From positions 4,776,501 through 4,840,500 of the forward strand of contig OX637290.1 in the NCBI GenBank assembly GCA_951799445.1: a stretch of DNA of 64,000 nt. The letters run 5' to 3'. This document shows positions 21,660 through 33,230 of the stretch, piece after piece. The notes beneath the pieces were generated by a model. It saw only the letters and a list, made by a program, of their open reading frames with translations, was not told where the DNA came from and made no database searches. Position 1 is the stretch's first letter; each line of letters opens with the position of its first letter. A program made the position numbers and the translations under genes. The stretch is from Pseudisothecium myosuroides (lineage: Eukaryota; Streptophyta; Bryopsida; Hypnales; Lembophyllaceae).

Positions 21660-23218
21660 TTAACCCCTAAATGCCCAAGGCACCAAATTTTGGTGTCATC
21701 AATACTTTGAAGTTAACCCTTAAAGGACCGAGGCCTTTTTTTTGCCAAAAAACACTCAAAACTGCCATTTCTATAGCAAAAAGTAAAAAAAAAGTAAAAA
21801 TGTTTTTTTTTTCCACATCTAACCGTAAGATCTTACACCTAATTGGTATGAGAATGTGTGGAAAAAATTTCAGAATTTTTGACCGCACAGATTGCAAGAT
21901 ATCTGCGTTTAAAGTGGAAAAAACAAGTTTTTCAGCACATTGCGGGACCAGATTTTTTTACTTTTAAACATTTTTAACTTAAAATTTTTGCACTACAGCG
22001 TTTTGAGCTTTAAATCTTTATAGTGGAGAATTGAGCTGAGAGTCTAGGGAAAAAAAAATTCAAAAAAACTTAATTACCATTCTTAAAAAAATTGTTAAGT
22101 AGAAGTAGGTACAAGATAGAAGGAAAATCTAAAATATTCATATATTTTAGATGGAATTAAAATGCATTGATTACAATGGTGAGATTGTTCTAGTAAGTAA
22201 ACTAAACCATTCCAAAAAAAAATTACAAAAATTGCATTCCGAAATGAATCCTACAAGTTATTTTTTTCAAGAAGACGCTCTAACTGCCCGAAAAACAAGA
22301 ATGTCCATAACTTCCTCATAACAAATCCAAATGAAATGAATCAAAGCTTTCCAGATAGACAAAAATATAATCTATGAGAAAAAAAATATTTAAAAAAAAA
22401 ATTCAAAATTTTGCAAATTTTTTTTGCTGCCCCCCGTCCCCATGCATTCCAAGAAATGGCATAACTTCTCGCTCAAAGGTCCGATTTCAATTTTTTTTTC
22501 CTGCCACGTACCTCTCTCAATTCTTCATGTTCACAAAAAGTTTCAAAAAATCAGGAGAAAATTTCAGCCCATAGGTACCTGCCCGAAAACACATTTGTCC
22601 CCTGAAGGGACAATGGTCCTTTAGGGGTTAAATAAAACCTAACCAAGTTGCTAGTTTAGTAGTTTATATTTTTTTTAAATTCTTTTTGTAGTCTAGTTTC
22701 AGCATCAAAAATCTGATTTTGAAAATGATTGATTATGATTGTTCTATTCAGGATTTTGTGCAAAGGTACCCATTCTAATCTTGACTTTCCGTAGTGTTGA
22801 GGGCTTTTAGAAATGAGCCTCAAATACACTAGATCTTGGAGAAAAAATCACCTTAGAAATTCATTTAAAAAAATTGTAGAGTAGATTTTGAGAAGTCATA
22901 AATTAATTGGGGTTATGCATATTAGGCCCTTTAACCTCATATTTTTTTGGTGACCAACTTTTTAGATTTGATATGTGAAAAAAAGATTGAAAGACTTTCT
23001 TAGTTTTAACACCCTCAAGATCGAATATTATAATCTTTCAATCCATAAGTGATATTGTTGTGTTTTCTTTTCCTATATGATCTCTAACATGTCTAGTTTG
23101 AATTTGTATGAGTACAATTCAAAAAAATCTGATACAACTTATCAAAATGTTGGCTTTTTGTTCAATTTAGAGCAAATTCCTAGAAGGTCAACACAGGCCT
23201 TGGGCATTTAGGGGTTAA
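21660..23218 (+). mobile_element. TTAA element E1 (outer, interrupted)
   Basis: The left end is TTAA then CCCCTAAATGCCCAAGGC at 21660. The right end is its perfect reverse complement, GCCTTGGGCATTTAGGGG then TTAA, ending at 23218, so the inverted repeat is 18 bp plus TTAA. It is interrupted at TTAA by element D2 (21713-22631). Without that insert E1 is about 640 bp. The body past 22632 matches 23904-24510 (GAGCCTCAAATACACTAGATCTTGG; TAATCTTTCAATCCATAAGTGATATTGTTG, cited here as family blocks). Outside the termini it is unlike the A, B and D types. Confidence 0.85.
21713..22631 (-). mobile_element. CCCCTAAAGG-type TTAA element D2, nested in E1
   Basis: TTAA-CCCTTAAAGGACC begins at 21713 and GGTCCTTTAGGGG-TTAA ends at 22631, 919 bp. 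It reads in the opposite direction to the copies at 9004 and 31969. CAAAACTGCCATTTCTATAG lies near the left end and GCCCCCCGTCCCCATGCATT, then TTGTCCCCTGAAGGGACAA, near the right. It sits between two halves of E1 with TTAA on both sides. Confidence 0.85.
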
Positions 23219-23289
23219 GTCTATTGTTGCATAGAAGTTCTCAATCAAAGTCGCTATTTGAAAAAAAAATATTGCAATTGATTAAGTTT

Positions 23290-24510
23290 CTTATTGCACA
23301 AAAGCTCTCAATTCCAAAAATCTTGAGGCCTTTTTTTTTCTGTAAAAAATTACTCAAAATTGCGATTTCTTGGGAGAAAATACATAAAATTTTAAAAATT
23401 AATATTTTTTGTACCTACATTGATAATAGTTCCGAGATGGAATTGAAACACACTAATTCCAATAGTGGGATTGTCTAAATAATAAAATTTAACCATGTGG
23501 AACTTTTATATTTGGATAAATATAAAAATTGAGTTCAAAAACAAATCCAATACATTATTTTTTCAAGAAGATGCTTTGATTGCTAGCAAAATAAGATCCT
23601 TTATAATTTTCTCATCACTTATCTAAATGGATTGAACTACCATGTAGACAAAAATATAATTTATTAAAAAAAATTATTTCAAGTTTTTTTTTTTTTGTTG
23701 CCCCTTCTCAACTATTTGGAGCTTCTTTTGGCATAATATTTGCTCCCAGGTCTCGATTGAAATAAAAATTGAATTTTTAGAAAGCTTATTTGTTTCACTA
23801 TCTTGAAAATACGTTTCAAAAAATTATGTCAAAAATTGAGATGACAAGAACCTTCGTGAATTGTCAAGTATCTTCAAAGGATATTTGACAATTTTAGTGT
23901 CAACTAAACTTGAAAGTTATATATAATCTTACCAAAGTACTCTTTCTTGTAGTTTTTCTTTATGGTGAATACTCTTTAAAAATCTATTTTAAGCATCAAC
24001 ATTGATTTGGATTTATATTTTTTTACGATTTTTCTATCAAAGATTTTGGACAAGGGTATCCATTTCAAATCTTGAGTTTTCAATGTTAAGAGCTCTTAGA
24101 GATTAGCCTCAAATACATTAGATCTTGGGGGGGAAATCACATTATAAATCCATTTAAAAAAATTGTAGAGTATATTTTGAGAAGCCATAAATGGATTATA
24201 GTTATCTGTATTATGTCCATTAGCCTCATATTCTTTTCATGGCGTTAAATTTGATACATAAAAAATGAATTGAAATACTTCAAATCACTTTTAAAGTTTC
24301 AACACTTTCTTCATCAAACATTATAATCTTTCAATCCACAAGTGATATTGTTGAGTTCTCTTATCCAATGTGATCAATAACACGTCTAGTTTGAATTCAC
24401 ACCGTTAGCATTTTTTTTAAATTGATAAACTAATTAAAACTTGAGAAATTTTGTTTAGTTTTGAGCAAACTCCAAACAACTGAGAAAAGGCTTTATGCAT
24501 TTAGGGGTTA
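23290..24510. mobile_element. Decayed second copy of the E+D composite (E2 with D3)
   Basis: About 23290-23903 is a diverged minus-strand D element (TTGAGGCCTTTTT, GATGGAATTGAAACACAC, TCAAGAAGATGCTTTGATTG). From about 23904 to TTAGGGG-TTAA at 24510 the sequence follows the right part of E1. The D-to-E junction lies at the same place in both copies. The left E end was not found, so this copy is truncated or too decayed on that side. Confidence 0.65.
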
Positions 24511-24589
24511 AATAACATCATTAATTTTTTTAAAAATACTGGAATTGAAAAAGAAAACCCTTTTGCTAAGTCAAAAAAATATCGGAAAT

Positions 24590-24868
24590 GAAGACCTGTA
24601 ACACAAAGGTACATATTGTACTCATCAATGCATCATCAATGAATAAATGGTGTACATTTTAGGAGGTGGTTAGTGACCACTCTAGTTCCACTTCAAGAAT
24701 TTGTAACTAATTTCACAAAAGTCCCCAAATTATGAAACAACTTGGGTTAAACGTCAATATAATTTTTCTTTCATTGAAAATTTACTAAAAAAATATTTCA
24801 AGAAGTCAGCCAAACTCCTTATAATTGCAAATCAGCCCTTAAAGGTTCACTTTATGAGCAGCCTACCT
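24590..24868. mobile_element. H-type element H4 (decayed)
   Basis: Shares GGTACAT, GTGTACATTTTAGGAGGTGG, TTTGTAACTAATTTCACAAA, TATGAAACAACTTGGGTTA and the right end AGCCTACCTTC with copies at 30808 and 47033. The left end is not clear. Confidence 0.5.
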
Positions 24869-25329
24869 TCCTTGCACCACAACCAAACAGACCATTTCTG
24901 GAAGGAAAAAAAAAAAGAAGAAAAAAAGAAGAGAAAAACCCAATTTCATTTATCCAGAAGTTTGTTTTTGTTTTTTGTTTTTTTCGTCTTGTTTTTTCAT
25001 GTTTCCTTTTCCTCTTTTCCCAGCTAGTGCAGTAAGTTAACACCACTTCAGTTCTGAACTGGTGTTATTGAAAGAGATGGCCCCTGCTCGGCGCAGCAGG
25101 CCCCCCAACTAACTTTTAGGGCAGAGAGCACATCACCCGACCTGATGGAACGTTTCTTTTCTGGACTCTGGAGGAAAGCACATGACACTACAGTGGCAGA
25201 CTGAACTGAAGGGGGCCTGCCTTCAGTTCTGAATGCCACCACATGGAAAACTTAAGGTAATAGAGACTCGGCAACTCGCTCTTCCCCCGGTGGATCTTGA
25301 GATTGCTTGATCTAGTGCTGCCACCTGCC

Positions 25330-25371
25330 GTCTGTCTGTCTGTCTGTCTGTCTGCTGCTGCTGCCACCACC
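25330..25371. repeat. (GTCT)n then (CTG)n microsatellite
   Basis: Six GTCT units from about 25330 followed by CTGCTGCTGCTG. It lies within otherwise unassigned, less AT-rich sequence at 24870-25550 that has no recognisable gene. Confidence 0.9.
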
Positions 25372-25552
25372 GTCGACTGGGCACCTAATGCAACATACAT
25401 TACATACCCAGTCAGTGGAAGACATTCACACGTGACAATCACATCATAATAATCAAACTGATTAGCCTTCGGCTTTGCGCGCTTGGTGGGCATGTTGGGC
25501 GTGACCCAAATTAATCAGTTGATCAGGGCAATGTTCCGGGAGAACAACAGGT

Positions 25553-25800
25553 TGAGGTAGTCGGCTCTTAAAGCAACCTGTTTGCCTATTTGGGGAAGCT
25601 AAACTCCTTAAAAACAATTTTCAGTAAATTTTGGTAGTAGGAAGGAAAATGGAATTGGCATCTAAGCCAAGTCGTTTTGTATTTTTTGGACCTTTGTGGA
25701 ATTAGTTATGAATTTTTGAAGTTGAAACGCAATGGTCAGTATAACTAACCACCTCCTGAAATGTATAGAGCCTGCTCGCTCTTAGAGTTGACTACCTTAG
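25553..25800 (-). mobile_element. H-type element H5
   Basis: The left end GAGGTAGTCGGCTCTTAAAG and right end CTCTTAGAGTTGACTACCTTA are imperfect inverted repeats. The interior holds reverse complements of the H blocks (AAGCCAAGTCGTTTTGTATT; GGACCTTTGTGGAATTAGTT; ACCACCTCCTGAAATGTA). Confidence 0.6.
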
Positions 25801-25892
25801 TTCATGGTTAGCAGGTGGAATTTTGGGGGAAAATAGTTGCAATTTGAAAACATTGGAAAAAACTTGGTGGAAAAACGGACTTGGTACTTGAC

Positions 25893-26222
25893 TCAGTATG
25901 GGAATTGAAGGAGACGAGGTCCGTCTGGTATGGATGGCCCAGCCTTTGGTTGGTCCAAGTGATATTCAGACTTAGACTGATTGATCAAGGCCGGCATGAG
26001 TACGCGACAATGCTCGCCAAGGGGTAAACACCGACCTGGCAATGGCAGTTTGATTTTGCATACAAGGGATATGGCAGAACGTGAAGAACTTTCTAACTGA
26101 CAATTGAATGATATACTGGAGTTGTATCTATCTACAATGGAGACAGAAGACGGGCGAAGAATCATGCCGGGCTTGCACTTGTCGGAAAGACCAACGGAAG
26201 TAATTGGAGAAGGATCTTCCAT
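25893..26222 (-). other. Unassigned stretch with a 109-codon minus ORF
   Basis: The frame from 26222 to 25893 is open and of somewhat higher GC than its surroundings, but the predicted peptide (Ser- and Pro-containing, starting MEDPSPITSVGL) resembles no family I know and lacks domain features. It may be chance or a remnant. Confidence 0.15.
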
Positions 26223-26270
26223 TTGAGCAGTAAGAAAGAATAAAAGAAAAGAGAAAAAGAAATGAGCGGT

Positions 26271-26612
26271 AGAAGGTTCTAAAAGTACTCACGCTTGAAA
26301 ATCACCCACTTCTTCAAATGTACACTATTTGTACATGTTGCTTTTTTGTTGTACCAAAAATGTACAAATAGTGTACATTTGAGGAGGTGGGGGCGACTTC
26401 AAAGCCCTTTGCCATTTCAACTTCAAAAAACTCTTAACTAACTCCACAAAGTCTTGAAAAGTATGAAACAACTTGGAAATAGATGCCAATTCCATTTGTC
26501 TTTCAAGGAAAATTTATTGAAAAATATTTAAAGAAGTTTCACCTTCCCAAATTTAGGTTTCAGCTCTTAGATGGGCACTTTATGAACCTCCTATCTTAGA
26601 GGTATTTGATGG
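26271..26612 (+). mobile_element. H-type element H3 with a perfect internal hairpin
   Basis: Contains the H blocks GGAGGTGG, CATTTCAACTTCAAAAA, CTAACTCCACAAAGTC and TATGAAACAACTTGGAAATAG, and a right end GAACCTCCTATCTTAG. Inside it, 26314-26336 and 26360-26382 are perfect inverted repeats of 23 bp (left arm starts TCAAATGTACACTATTTG) with a 23-nt loop. Confidence 0.6.
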
Positions 26613-27207
26613 AAGTGGTTCTATGAAATATATCAGAGTTAATCGTAAAGGTCGTCCCTAGTTGTAACAGTGGTGTTAGAGGAAGGTATAACTAAGAATA
26701 GTACAAAAGAAACATAGCATCAAATTCCATCAAAATCCAATTTTGGTGTTCTAAGGAATTTTGTCATGCATTTTCTTCAAACTCCAGCTCCTAGTCCCAC
26801 ATTGTACACACTTTACAATTAACTCTATTGCATGAAGAAAGATTTTCTGTATTAACTTTGGTGCCTCTTTTTGGTGTTCCCTTTTGGAGATGTTAAGATG
26901 ACCACACCTCAAAGCATGTGAGTGTTAATCCATTTTTTTTCCTTCTTACTATTGAATTCTTTTAGTTTTTGTTGGGTCTTGTGGACAATTGTAAGAAGAT
27001 TCTACATCATCATGCATGTATATTTTGGACACAATAGGAGGAAACTAATTCAAAGGCTAATTTTGATTAAGACTGGTCTAGTCTATAAGCACCAATATCT
27101 ACCTATGCATCTTTCACTTTGAAAATTCATAGTTAATTCATTCTAACTCAGAAAATTACAATTTAAATTGTCAATGGAAAGTTTTCTTTTTTCTTTTTAC
27201 CAAACAT

Positions 27208-27506
27208 GAGAGGAATTTTCAGGCCTCCGGAGGGCTACTCTGGAGTGACAAACCAAGCTATTAAAAAGCTTGGTCTGTCACTTTAGAAAATTGCCGCAAT
27301 GAATAGTTAGCTTGGCTGACTGCTTGCCGAAACAATCAATTTTCGCAATTTTTTTTTACTCGTAAAACTTAGTCCCTGTGCCATTGTCATTGCAGTTTCA
27401 GGTGGGTGGGAATAGGAAAAAAACAAATTTTTCAGCAAAAAAAAAGCAAATTTTAGGGTACCTTGGAGGGTTGTGGAGCAGCCTTCCGGAGGCCTGAAAT
27501 TTTCTC
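27208..27506 (+). mobile_element. I-type MITE copy I1 with internal hairpin
   Basis: The left end GAGGAATTTTCAGGCCTCCG and right end CGGAGGCCTGAAATTTTCTC are inverted, with TAA following the right end (27507-27509). Near the left end lies a hairpin TGACAAACCAAGCT...AGCTTGGTCTGTCA. The copy at 35603 is the same element in the other orientation. Confidence 0.75.
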
Positions 27507-27509
27507 TAA

Positions 27510-28821
27510 TGAATATGCAAAAAATGCTATTTTTTATTGATTTTCCTATAGAGGTCTATTATCCCTTAGATGGTCCATTTATGAGCCTCCTACCTTACGG
27601 ATGATATACTATAGATTCATGTGGAAGATTGTTTTAGTTGATATTTTGAGTCTGAAATAAATGAATTGACTGAGAGTCAAGCAGTTTTCAATTAGACTAG
27701 TGTTGTAATTGAATCTAGGCTTCGTACATTTAGATGACAAATTGTTAACTCTCAAACTTGAGGGCAAGTTTGGAACTTAAATTTAGGCAAGATTTAGGGC
27801 TTACGCATTTTTTATTTTCATGTTCACAATTATCATATGCTTGAAAGGCCATGCAAAGTCTAGTTCTATACATAATGATAAAAAAAAATGCAGGTGATTT
27901 GGTTAACCCTAAAAAGATGGACTCATGACCATTTTTTCAAACTCCAAAGTTCCTCTCTTTGTATGCTTCTAGTTTGTAACTCCAGTATATATAAATGAAT
28001 TTTTTTATATTTATTTTCAAATATTTAAACACATGTTTCCTATTAGTTATAAATATTTGAATTTAAAATGAATTTTTTGAATTAAAAAACAAGCAAACAA
28101 ATGTGCTCCATAGTTGTACACTATAGTGTAGAACATTGTGGTGCAAATCAATTTAATGTATTATTCTAGAATTAGAAAATCAGCACTCCACAGCTATAGG
28201 TTCATTGCTCAAATTGCAATAAAAATTTGACTTTTATAACTATTCAATAATTTCAAATTGAAGTAGAAACTAGACTTGAAAAGATTCTTTTCATTAGTTG
28301 AGATTTAATTTGAGAAAGATCATTTCTATGGCTGAAATTCATATCAAGAGAAAGATAAAGACTTTCAAAATACACTACAAAGGTAAAAAATATCGCAATG
28401 ATGGAATATTCAACACATTTCATAGAAATTAGGTTCAAGCAACTCATCCCCAAATTGGATGCAAAAATGTTTTTTCATGCTTGAGCCCCCTGAAATCATC
28501 TAAAGGATACAAAACATTTTTTCAAGCATTTCAAAAATCAATCAAATTTGATCAATCAATCATTTGTGGCTTATCAATTTATCAATCATTGTCATTGTAA
28601 CAAGTGCAGTTTAGCCATGTTTTGTCCACTCAAATCATCAAATGCACAAAGTTTAAAATGGAATACAAATCAAGCTTCCAATAGAAGGGTTATTTTTCTT
28701 AATCCTTAAAGGACATTTGAGGTCCTAGGAACGTTCCCCAAACTTGAACTCTAGTATCTTTCATAAATGGGCATCACATAGCTTGTTCAAATGACCAATC
28801 AATGATGAGTTTCTGCCTTCC
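27510..28821. other. Unassigned AT-rich sequence
   Basis: Carries an H-type right end, GAGCCTCCTACCTTA, at about 27582-27596 and a lone head-like TTAA-TCCTTAAAGGAC at 28699 without a partner. No gene recognised. Confidence 0.35.
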
Positions 28822-30771
28822 TTAACCCATACAGTTCCTTAACTATGTTTTCACCAAAAATGCTCCAAAACTGCCATTTCTAGTACAAGTACCAAATTTT
28901 AGAAAAAACAACATTTTTGGACACATGTAACTATAGGATCTTGTAGTACATTGGTTTGAAAAGATGTGGAAAAAAATTCAGAAATTTCCACTATGTGGAT
29001 TGCAAGAAACTAGCGTTTGAATTGACAAAAATCCTTTTTTTGGCCCTGCAAAAAACAGGGCAGCTATACTTCACAAGGTCAGATGTATGAAAAAATGTCC
29101 AAAATGGTGGTGCTTATTTGGATCCATTCTTCTAGGCAACTTGGCTACATGCTTGAAAAATTTCAAATCATTTGGAATTGTATAGCATATAGAAAAAAAA
29201 TAGTAAGTAGAAAAAAATAGAAAATGATTCAACATACAAAATTGTTAAGAATGTAGTTATGAAATTGAAAAATACCAATTACAATGGTTGTAGTGTTGTA
29301 ATAAACAATCTACATCCTATGATTTTATTTTTTTCAAAAAATATTGAAAATTGAGTAAAATAAAGGACATCAAAGTTTATTTTAGAGTAGCCATAACATA
29401 TTGTTTTTTTAGAAAAAAAAAGTTTGTAAACCTTTTTCTAATTTTTTCATCTAAATATATTAGAGAATCCATAACTGCCTACAAACTAAAATTCCTCATA
29501 ACTTTCATCTCATTGATCAAAATGGAATGATTCAAAGCTTTCCACATATATATAAATCTAGAATATCAATTTCAAAAATTTTTTTAATGAAAAAAGAGAT
29601 TTTTTTTTTATCTGCCCGAACTTCTAAGTTGAGAAACAAACTACATATTGTGCAATAACTTTTTAATCATCTAGTCAAAAGTTATGAAAATTATTGGACC
29701 TTAACCCCGAAAGGACTGGCATGCGTTTTTTGGCCATATAGAAATTTTGGGCAGGTACGTGTGACTAGACATTTTCAAATTTTAAGCTGAAATTTTAATA
29801 GAAGGTGGGGACGAGGAATATCTTTCATATGCACCAAATTTCAGCACATTTGGAAATAGGAGTCAAAAGTTATAGCCAAATATGTTACTTTTTTTTTGTA
29901 ACTGGGCAGTCCGGGCAGCAGAAAAAATTTGGCAAAAATTTGATATTTTTTTTTTAAATAATTTTTTTCTCATAGATTATATTTTTGTCTATCTAGGAAG
30001 CTTTGATTCATTTCATTTGGATTTGTTATGAGAAAGTTATGGACATTCTTGTTTTTCGGGCAGTTAGAGCATCTTCTTGAAAAAAATAACTTGTAGGATT
30101 CATTTCTGAATGCTATTTTTGCAATTTAAAAAAAAAAAAAAATTCTCATGGTTTAGTTTACTTGCTAGAACAATCTCACCATTGGGATTATTGCATTTTA
30201 ATTCCATCTAAAATATATGAATATTTTAGATTTTCCTTCTATCTCGTACCTACTTCTACTTAACAATTTTTTTAGGAATGATAATTAAGTTTTTTTGAAT
30301 ATTTTTTTTCCCCTAGACTCTCAACTCAATTCTCCACTATAAAGATTTGAAGCACAAAACTTTGTAGTGCAAAAATTTTAAGTTAAAAATGTTCAAAGTC
30401 AAAAAATCCAGTCCCGCAATGTGCTGAAATACTTGTTTTTTCCACTTTAAACGCAGATATCTTGCAATCTAAGCGGTCAAAAATTCTGAAATTTTTTCCA
30501 CACATTCTCATACTAGTTAGGTGTAAGATCCTACGGCTAGATGTGCAAAAAAAACATTTTTCAAATTTTTTTACTCCTTGCTATAGAAATGGCAGTTTTG
30601 AGTGTTTTTGGGCAGAAAAAAGGCCTTGGGCCCTTAGGGGTTAAAAGAAAACCTCGTCCCCATGTTGTGTTAAAATTTCAAAGAAAAATTATAAAATTTC
30701 CATTCATAGTGAGTTGCCCAAAATTGCTATGTTGCCAAGAAACGCAATTTGGTCCTTCCTTTAAGAGTTAA
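28822..30771 (-). mobile_element. CCCCTAAAGG-type TTAA element B5 (outer, interrupted)
   Basis: The left edge is TTAA-CCCATACAGTTCC at 28822 (B-type tail in reverse). The right edge is GGTCCTTCCTTTAAGAG-TTAA at 30771 (B-type head in reverse, with TTGGCAACATAGCAATTTT readable on the minus strand near 30740). It is interrupted at TTAA (29701) by another element. The joined flanks follow the head region at 57772, where GACAAGTTTTTTTTCTTCAAGG spans the empty site (written as family evidence). Confidence 0.8.
29701..30644 (+). mobile_element. CCCCTAAAGG-type TTAA element C6, chimeric, nested in B5
   Basis: TTAA-CCCCGAAAGGACT begins at 29701 and CCCTTAGGGG-TTAA ends at 30644. The first 220 bp or so are B-type (GGGCAGGTACGTGTGACTAG; GAAGGTGGGGACGAGGAATA). 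From the CATAGATTATATTTTTGTCT block onward it is D-type, like 9004 and 31969. It therefore looks like a recombinant between two subfamilies. Confidence 0.8.
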
Positions 30772-30807
30772 GCATAAAGGAGATGATTAGTTGATGGCCT
30801 CATGGTG

Positions 30808-31127
30808 TTAAGGTAGGAGGCTCGAACTTTGATTGGACATTTTGAACCAAACATGGCACACTGGTACATTTTGCTTTCTTCAATTTACCAAAATGTACAA
30901 ATGGTGTAATTCTAGGAGGTGGTTGCTTTTAGAGCGCTATGGGCATTTCAACTTCAAAATTTCATAACTAATTCTGCAAAGCTCCAAAAAATATGAAACA
31001 ACTTGGATTAGATGCCATGTGCTCTTGTCTTTCAAGGAAAATTTAGTGAAAAATATTCAAGATGTTTTACCTCCCCAAAATTCAGTTTGAGCGCTTAGAT
31101 GATTGCTTTGTGGACCTCCTACCTTAA
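30808..31127 (+). mobile_element. GGTAGG-type element H1 (complete)
   Basis: TTAA-GGTAGGAGGCTC at 30808 and GACCTCCTACC-TTAA ending at 31127: inverted ends with TTAA on both sides, 320 bp. Interior blocks CATTTTGCTTTCTTCAAT, TATGAAACAACTTGG and TTAGATGCCA are shared with 47033-47328, 24590, 26271 and 25553 (minus). Confidence 0.8.
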
Positions 31128-31308
31128 GTAAGTTAAATCTGGCCTGTCCTCACAGAAAATGGATGACGTTCTCTTTGCGGAAGCATTGAGAACGTCAGCC
31201 AGTGCACATGCGACGAAAGAGAAATGCCAATAATTTAAGGGGAGTTAGTTGGAAGCTTAGGAAACGTGTCATACTCATACTCACTAGTCAGTGGCCTAAT
31301 GGACACTA

Positions 31309-31387
31309 AACTCACTTACCATGTCACCAACCCACTTACCATGTCACCAACCCACTTACCATGTCACTAACTCACTTACCATGTTGA
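31309..31387. repeat. 20-bp tandem repeat, four units
   Basis: The unit CACTTACCATGTCACCAACC repeats about four times with small changes. Flanking sequence to 31968 holds no recognisable gene. Confidence 0.9.
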
Positions 31388-31968
31388 GTCCATGATTGAG
31401 GTCTAAACTTAACAGGAATGGTGCTGTTTAGTCTGCAAGCCTCTTTCCTGAGCTTCTTCACAAGCAGTGTTAATTGGAACCCACCTCTTTCAAATTAAAA
31501 TGCCAGCTTAACACACCAATGATTATGCTTCCAATTAGTATCATGTGCACCTGTCCAGTGGAAAATGAAATCATGTGATGTTGACGATGACTTTAAATGT
31601 GATGATGGGCCCTGAGTTTGTACCACAAATAAAATTTAAAAAAATCATGTGATGTTGCTTGAACTATTGTAGCCTTCAATGTTGTGATGTATCTTTATAT
31701 CAAAATTATTTACAGAATTGATTCAATTATTAATACAGAAAATTGTGTCTATCCACTTGGGAGTCCTCGCAAATTGACTTCAATTGGTAGTTCTCGTCAA
31801 TTCGAGAAGATTCCCGTAATTGGAATTGAGTATGATTTCCTCAAATGTTGAATCTATTATCAATTTTTTGTATAATCATGATTTTATGTTAGTGAGGTTT
31901 GATTTTCTAGTCATGCATAGGCAAATTACAACTAAACTTCTTGATCACAACTAATTTTTGTTTGTAGA
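31388..31968. other. Unassigned intergenic sequence
   Basis: No gene or repeat recognised. Confidence 0.4.
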
Positions 31969-32843
31969 TTAACCCCTAAAAGCCAATTGTGCCTTCGGGG
32001 GACAAATGCGATTTCGGTCATGTACTTTTTTGCAACCACATTTGTAATATTTTCTGAAAAATTTAATGGAGGTGGAGAATGGGAAGACCTACATGGGAAC
32101 ATAATTTTTTTCACAATCGGTGCCTAGAAACAACAATTATGCCATTTCTTGGAATGCGTGAGGACGGGGGGCAGCAAAAAAATTTGCAAAATTTTGAATT
32201 TTTTTTTTAATATTTTTTTTCTTGTAGATTATATTTTTGTCTATTTGGAAAGCTTTGATTCATTTCATTTGGATTTGTTATGAGGAAGTTATGGACATTC
32301 TTGTTTTTTGGGCAGTTAGAGCATCTTCTTGAAAAAAATAACTTGTAGGATTCATTTCTGAATGCTATTTTTGCAATTTTTCAAAAAAAAAAAATCTCAT
32401 GGTTTATTTTACTTGCTAGAAAAATCTCACCATTGGGATTAGTGTATTTTAATTCCATCTAAAATATATTAATATTTTAGATTTTCCTTCTATCTCGTAC
32501 CTACTTCTACTTAACAATTTTTTTAGGAATGGTAATTAAGTTTTTTTGAATATTTTTTTTTCCCCCTAGACTCGCAACTCAATTCTCCACCTTAAAGATT
32601 TAAAGCTCAAAACTCTGTAGTGCAAAAATTTTAAGTTAAAAATGTTCAAAGTCAAAAAATCCAGTCCCGCAATGTGCTGAAATACTTGTTTTTTCCACTT
32701 TAAACGCAGATATCTTGCAATCTAAGATCCTACGGTTAGATGTGCAAAAAAAACATTTTTCAATTTTTTTTACTGTTTGCTATAGAAATGGCAGTTTTAA
32801 GTGTTTTTTGGCAGAAAAAAGGCCTTGGGCCTTTAGGGGTTAA
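31969..32843 (+). mobile_element. CCCCTAAAGG-type TTAA element D5
   Basis: TTAA-CCCCTAAAAGCC begins at 31969 and GCCTTTAGGGG-TTAA ends at 32843, 875 bp. It has the D-type body (GGATTTGTTATGAGGAAGTT; AAATCCAGTCCCGCAATGTG) and the tail ATGGCAGTTTTAAGTG. Compared with 29701-30644 it lacks about 50 bp around 32726, the segment with the CACATTCTCATACTAG block. Confidence 0.85.
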
Positions 32844-33098
32844 GAACTACATTTGAATATAGTATACTAAACTTATAAGAGGTGAAAGTTTTATTGATAG
32901 ATTCTCTTACTAAATCCATATTGTAAAGAGTGAACTGAGACTTCTCTTTCTTTATGACTAAATTACATCTAGAGTATTCAATAAAAAGAATGGAGTATTA
33001 AACTTCCTACAAGCTTTAATGAAGGGACTCAACCGAGTGTCACTTTGTAAGAGTTTCCAATGTATATTGTTGTACACTTGGGTACCGTATAAGCCTAT
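32844..33098. other. Unassigned spacer
   Basis: No gene or repeat end recognised. Confidence 0.4.
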
Positions 33099-33230
33099 AA
33101 GGTGAGTGAATCCATTGTGGTCAAAATTACATTACTAGTGTACATTTCAAAATTTGAACGTACACTAATATTACAATTTTGCCTACAATGGGCATGTTCT
33201 CATTTTGCCTACAATGGACTCACTCACCTT
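33099..33230. mobile_element. 132-bp fold-back element
   Basis: The left arm AAGGTGAGTGAATCCATTGT at 33099 is inverted as ACAATGGACTCACTCACCTT ending at 33230. The arms continue to about 29 bp with three mismatches. A second inner hairpin, AGTGTAC...GTACACT, sits between them. Confidence 0.7.

Noticed and set aside
25188..25493. 101-codon minus ORF in GC-richer sequence
   Set aside because: Includes the translated GTCT microsatellite (Asp-Arg-Gln-Thr repeats); no domain.
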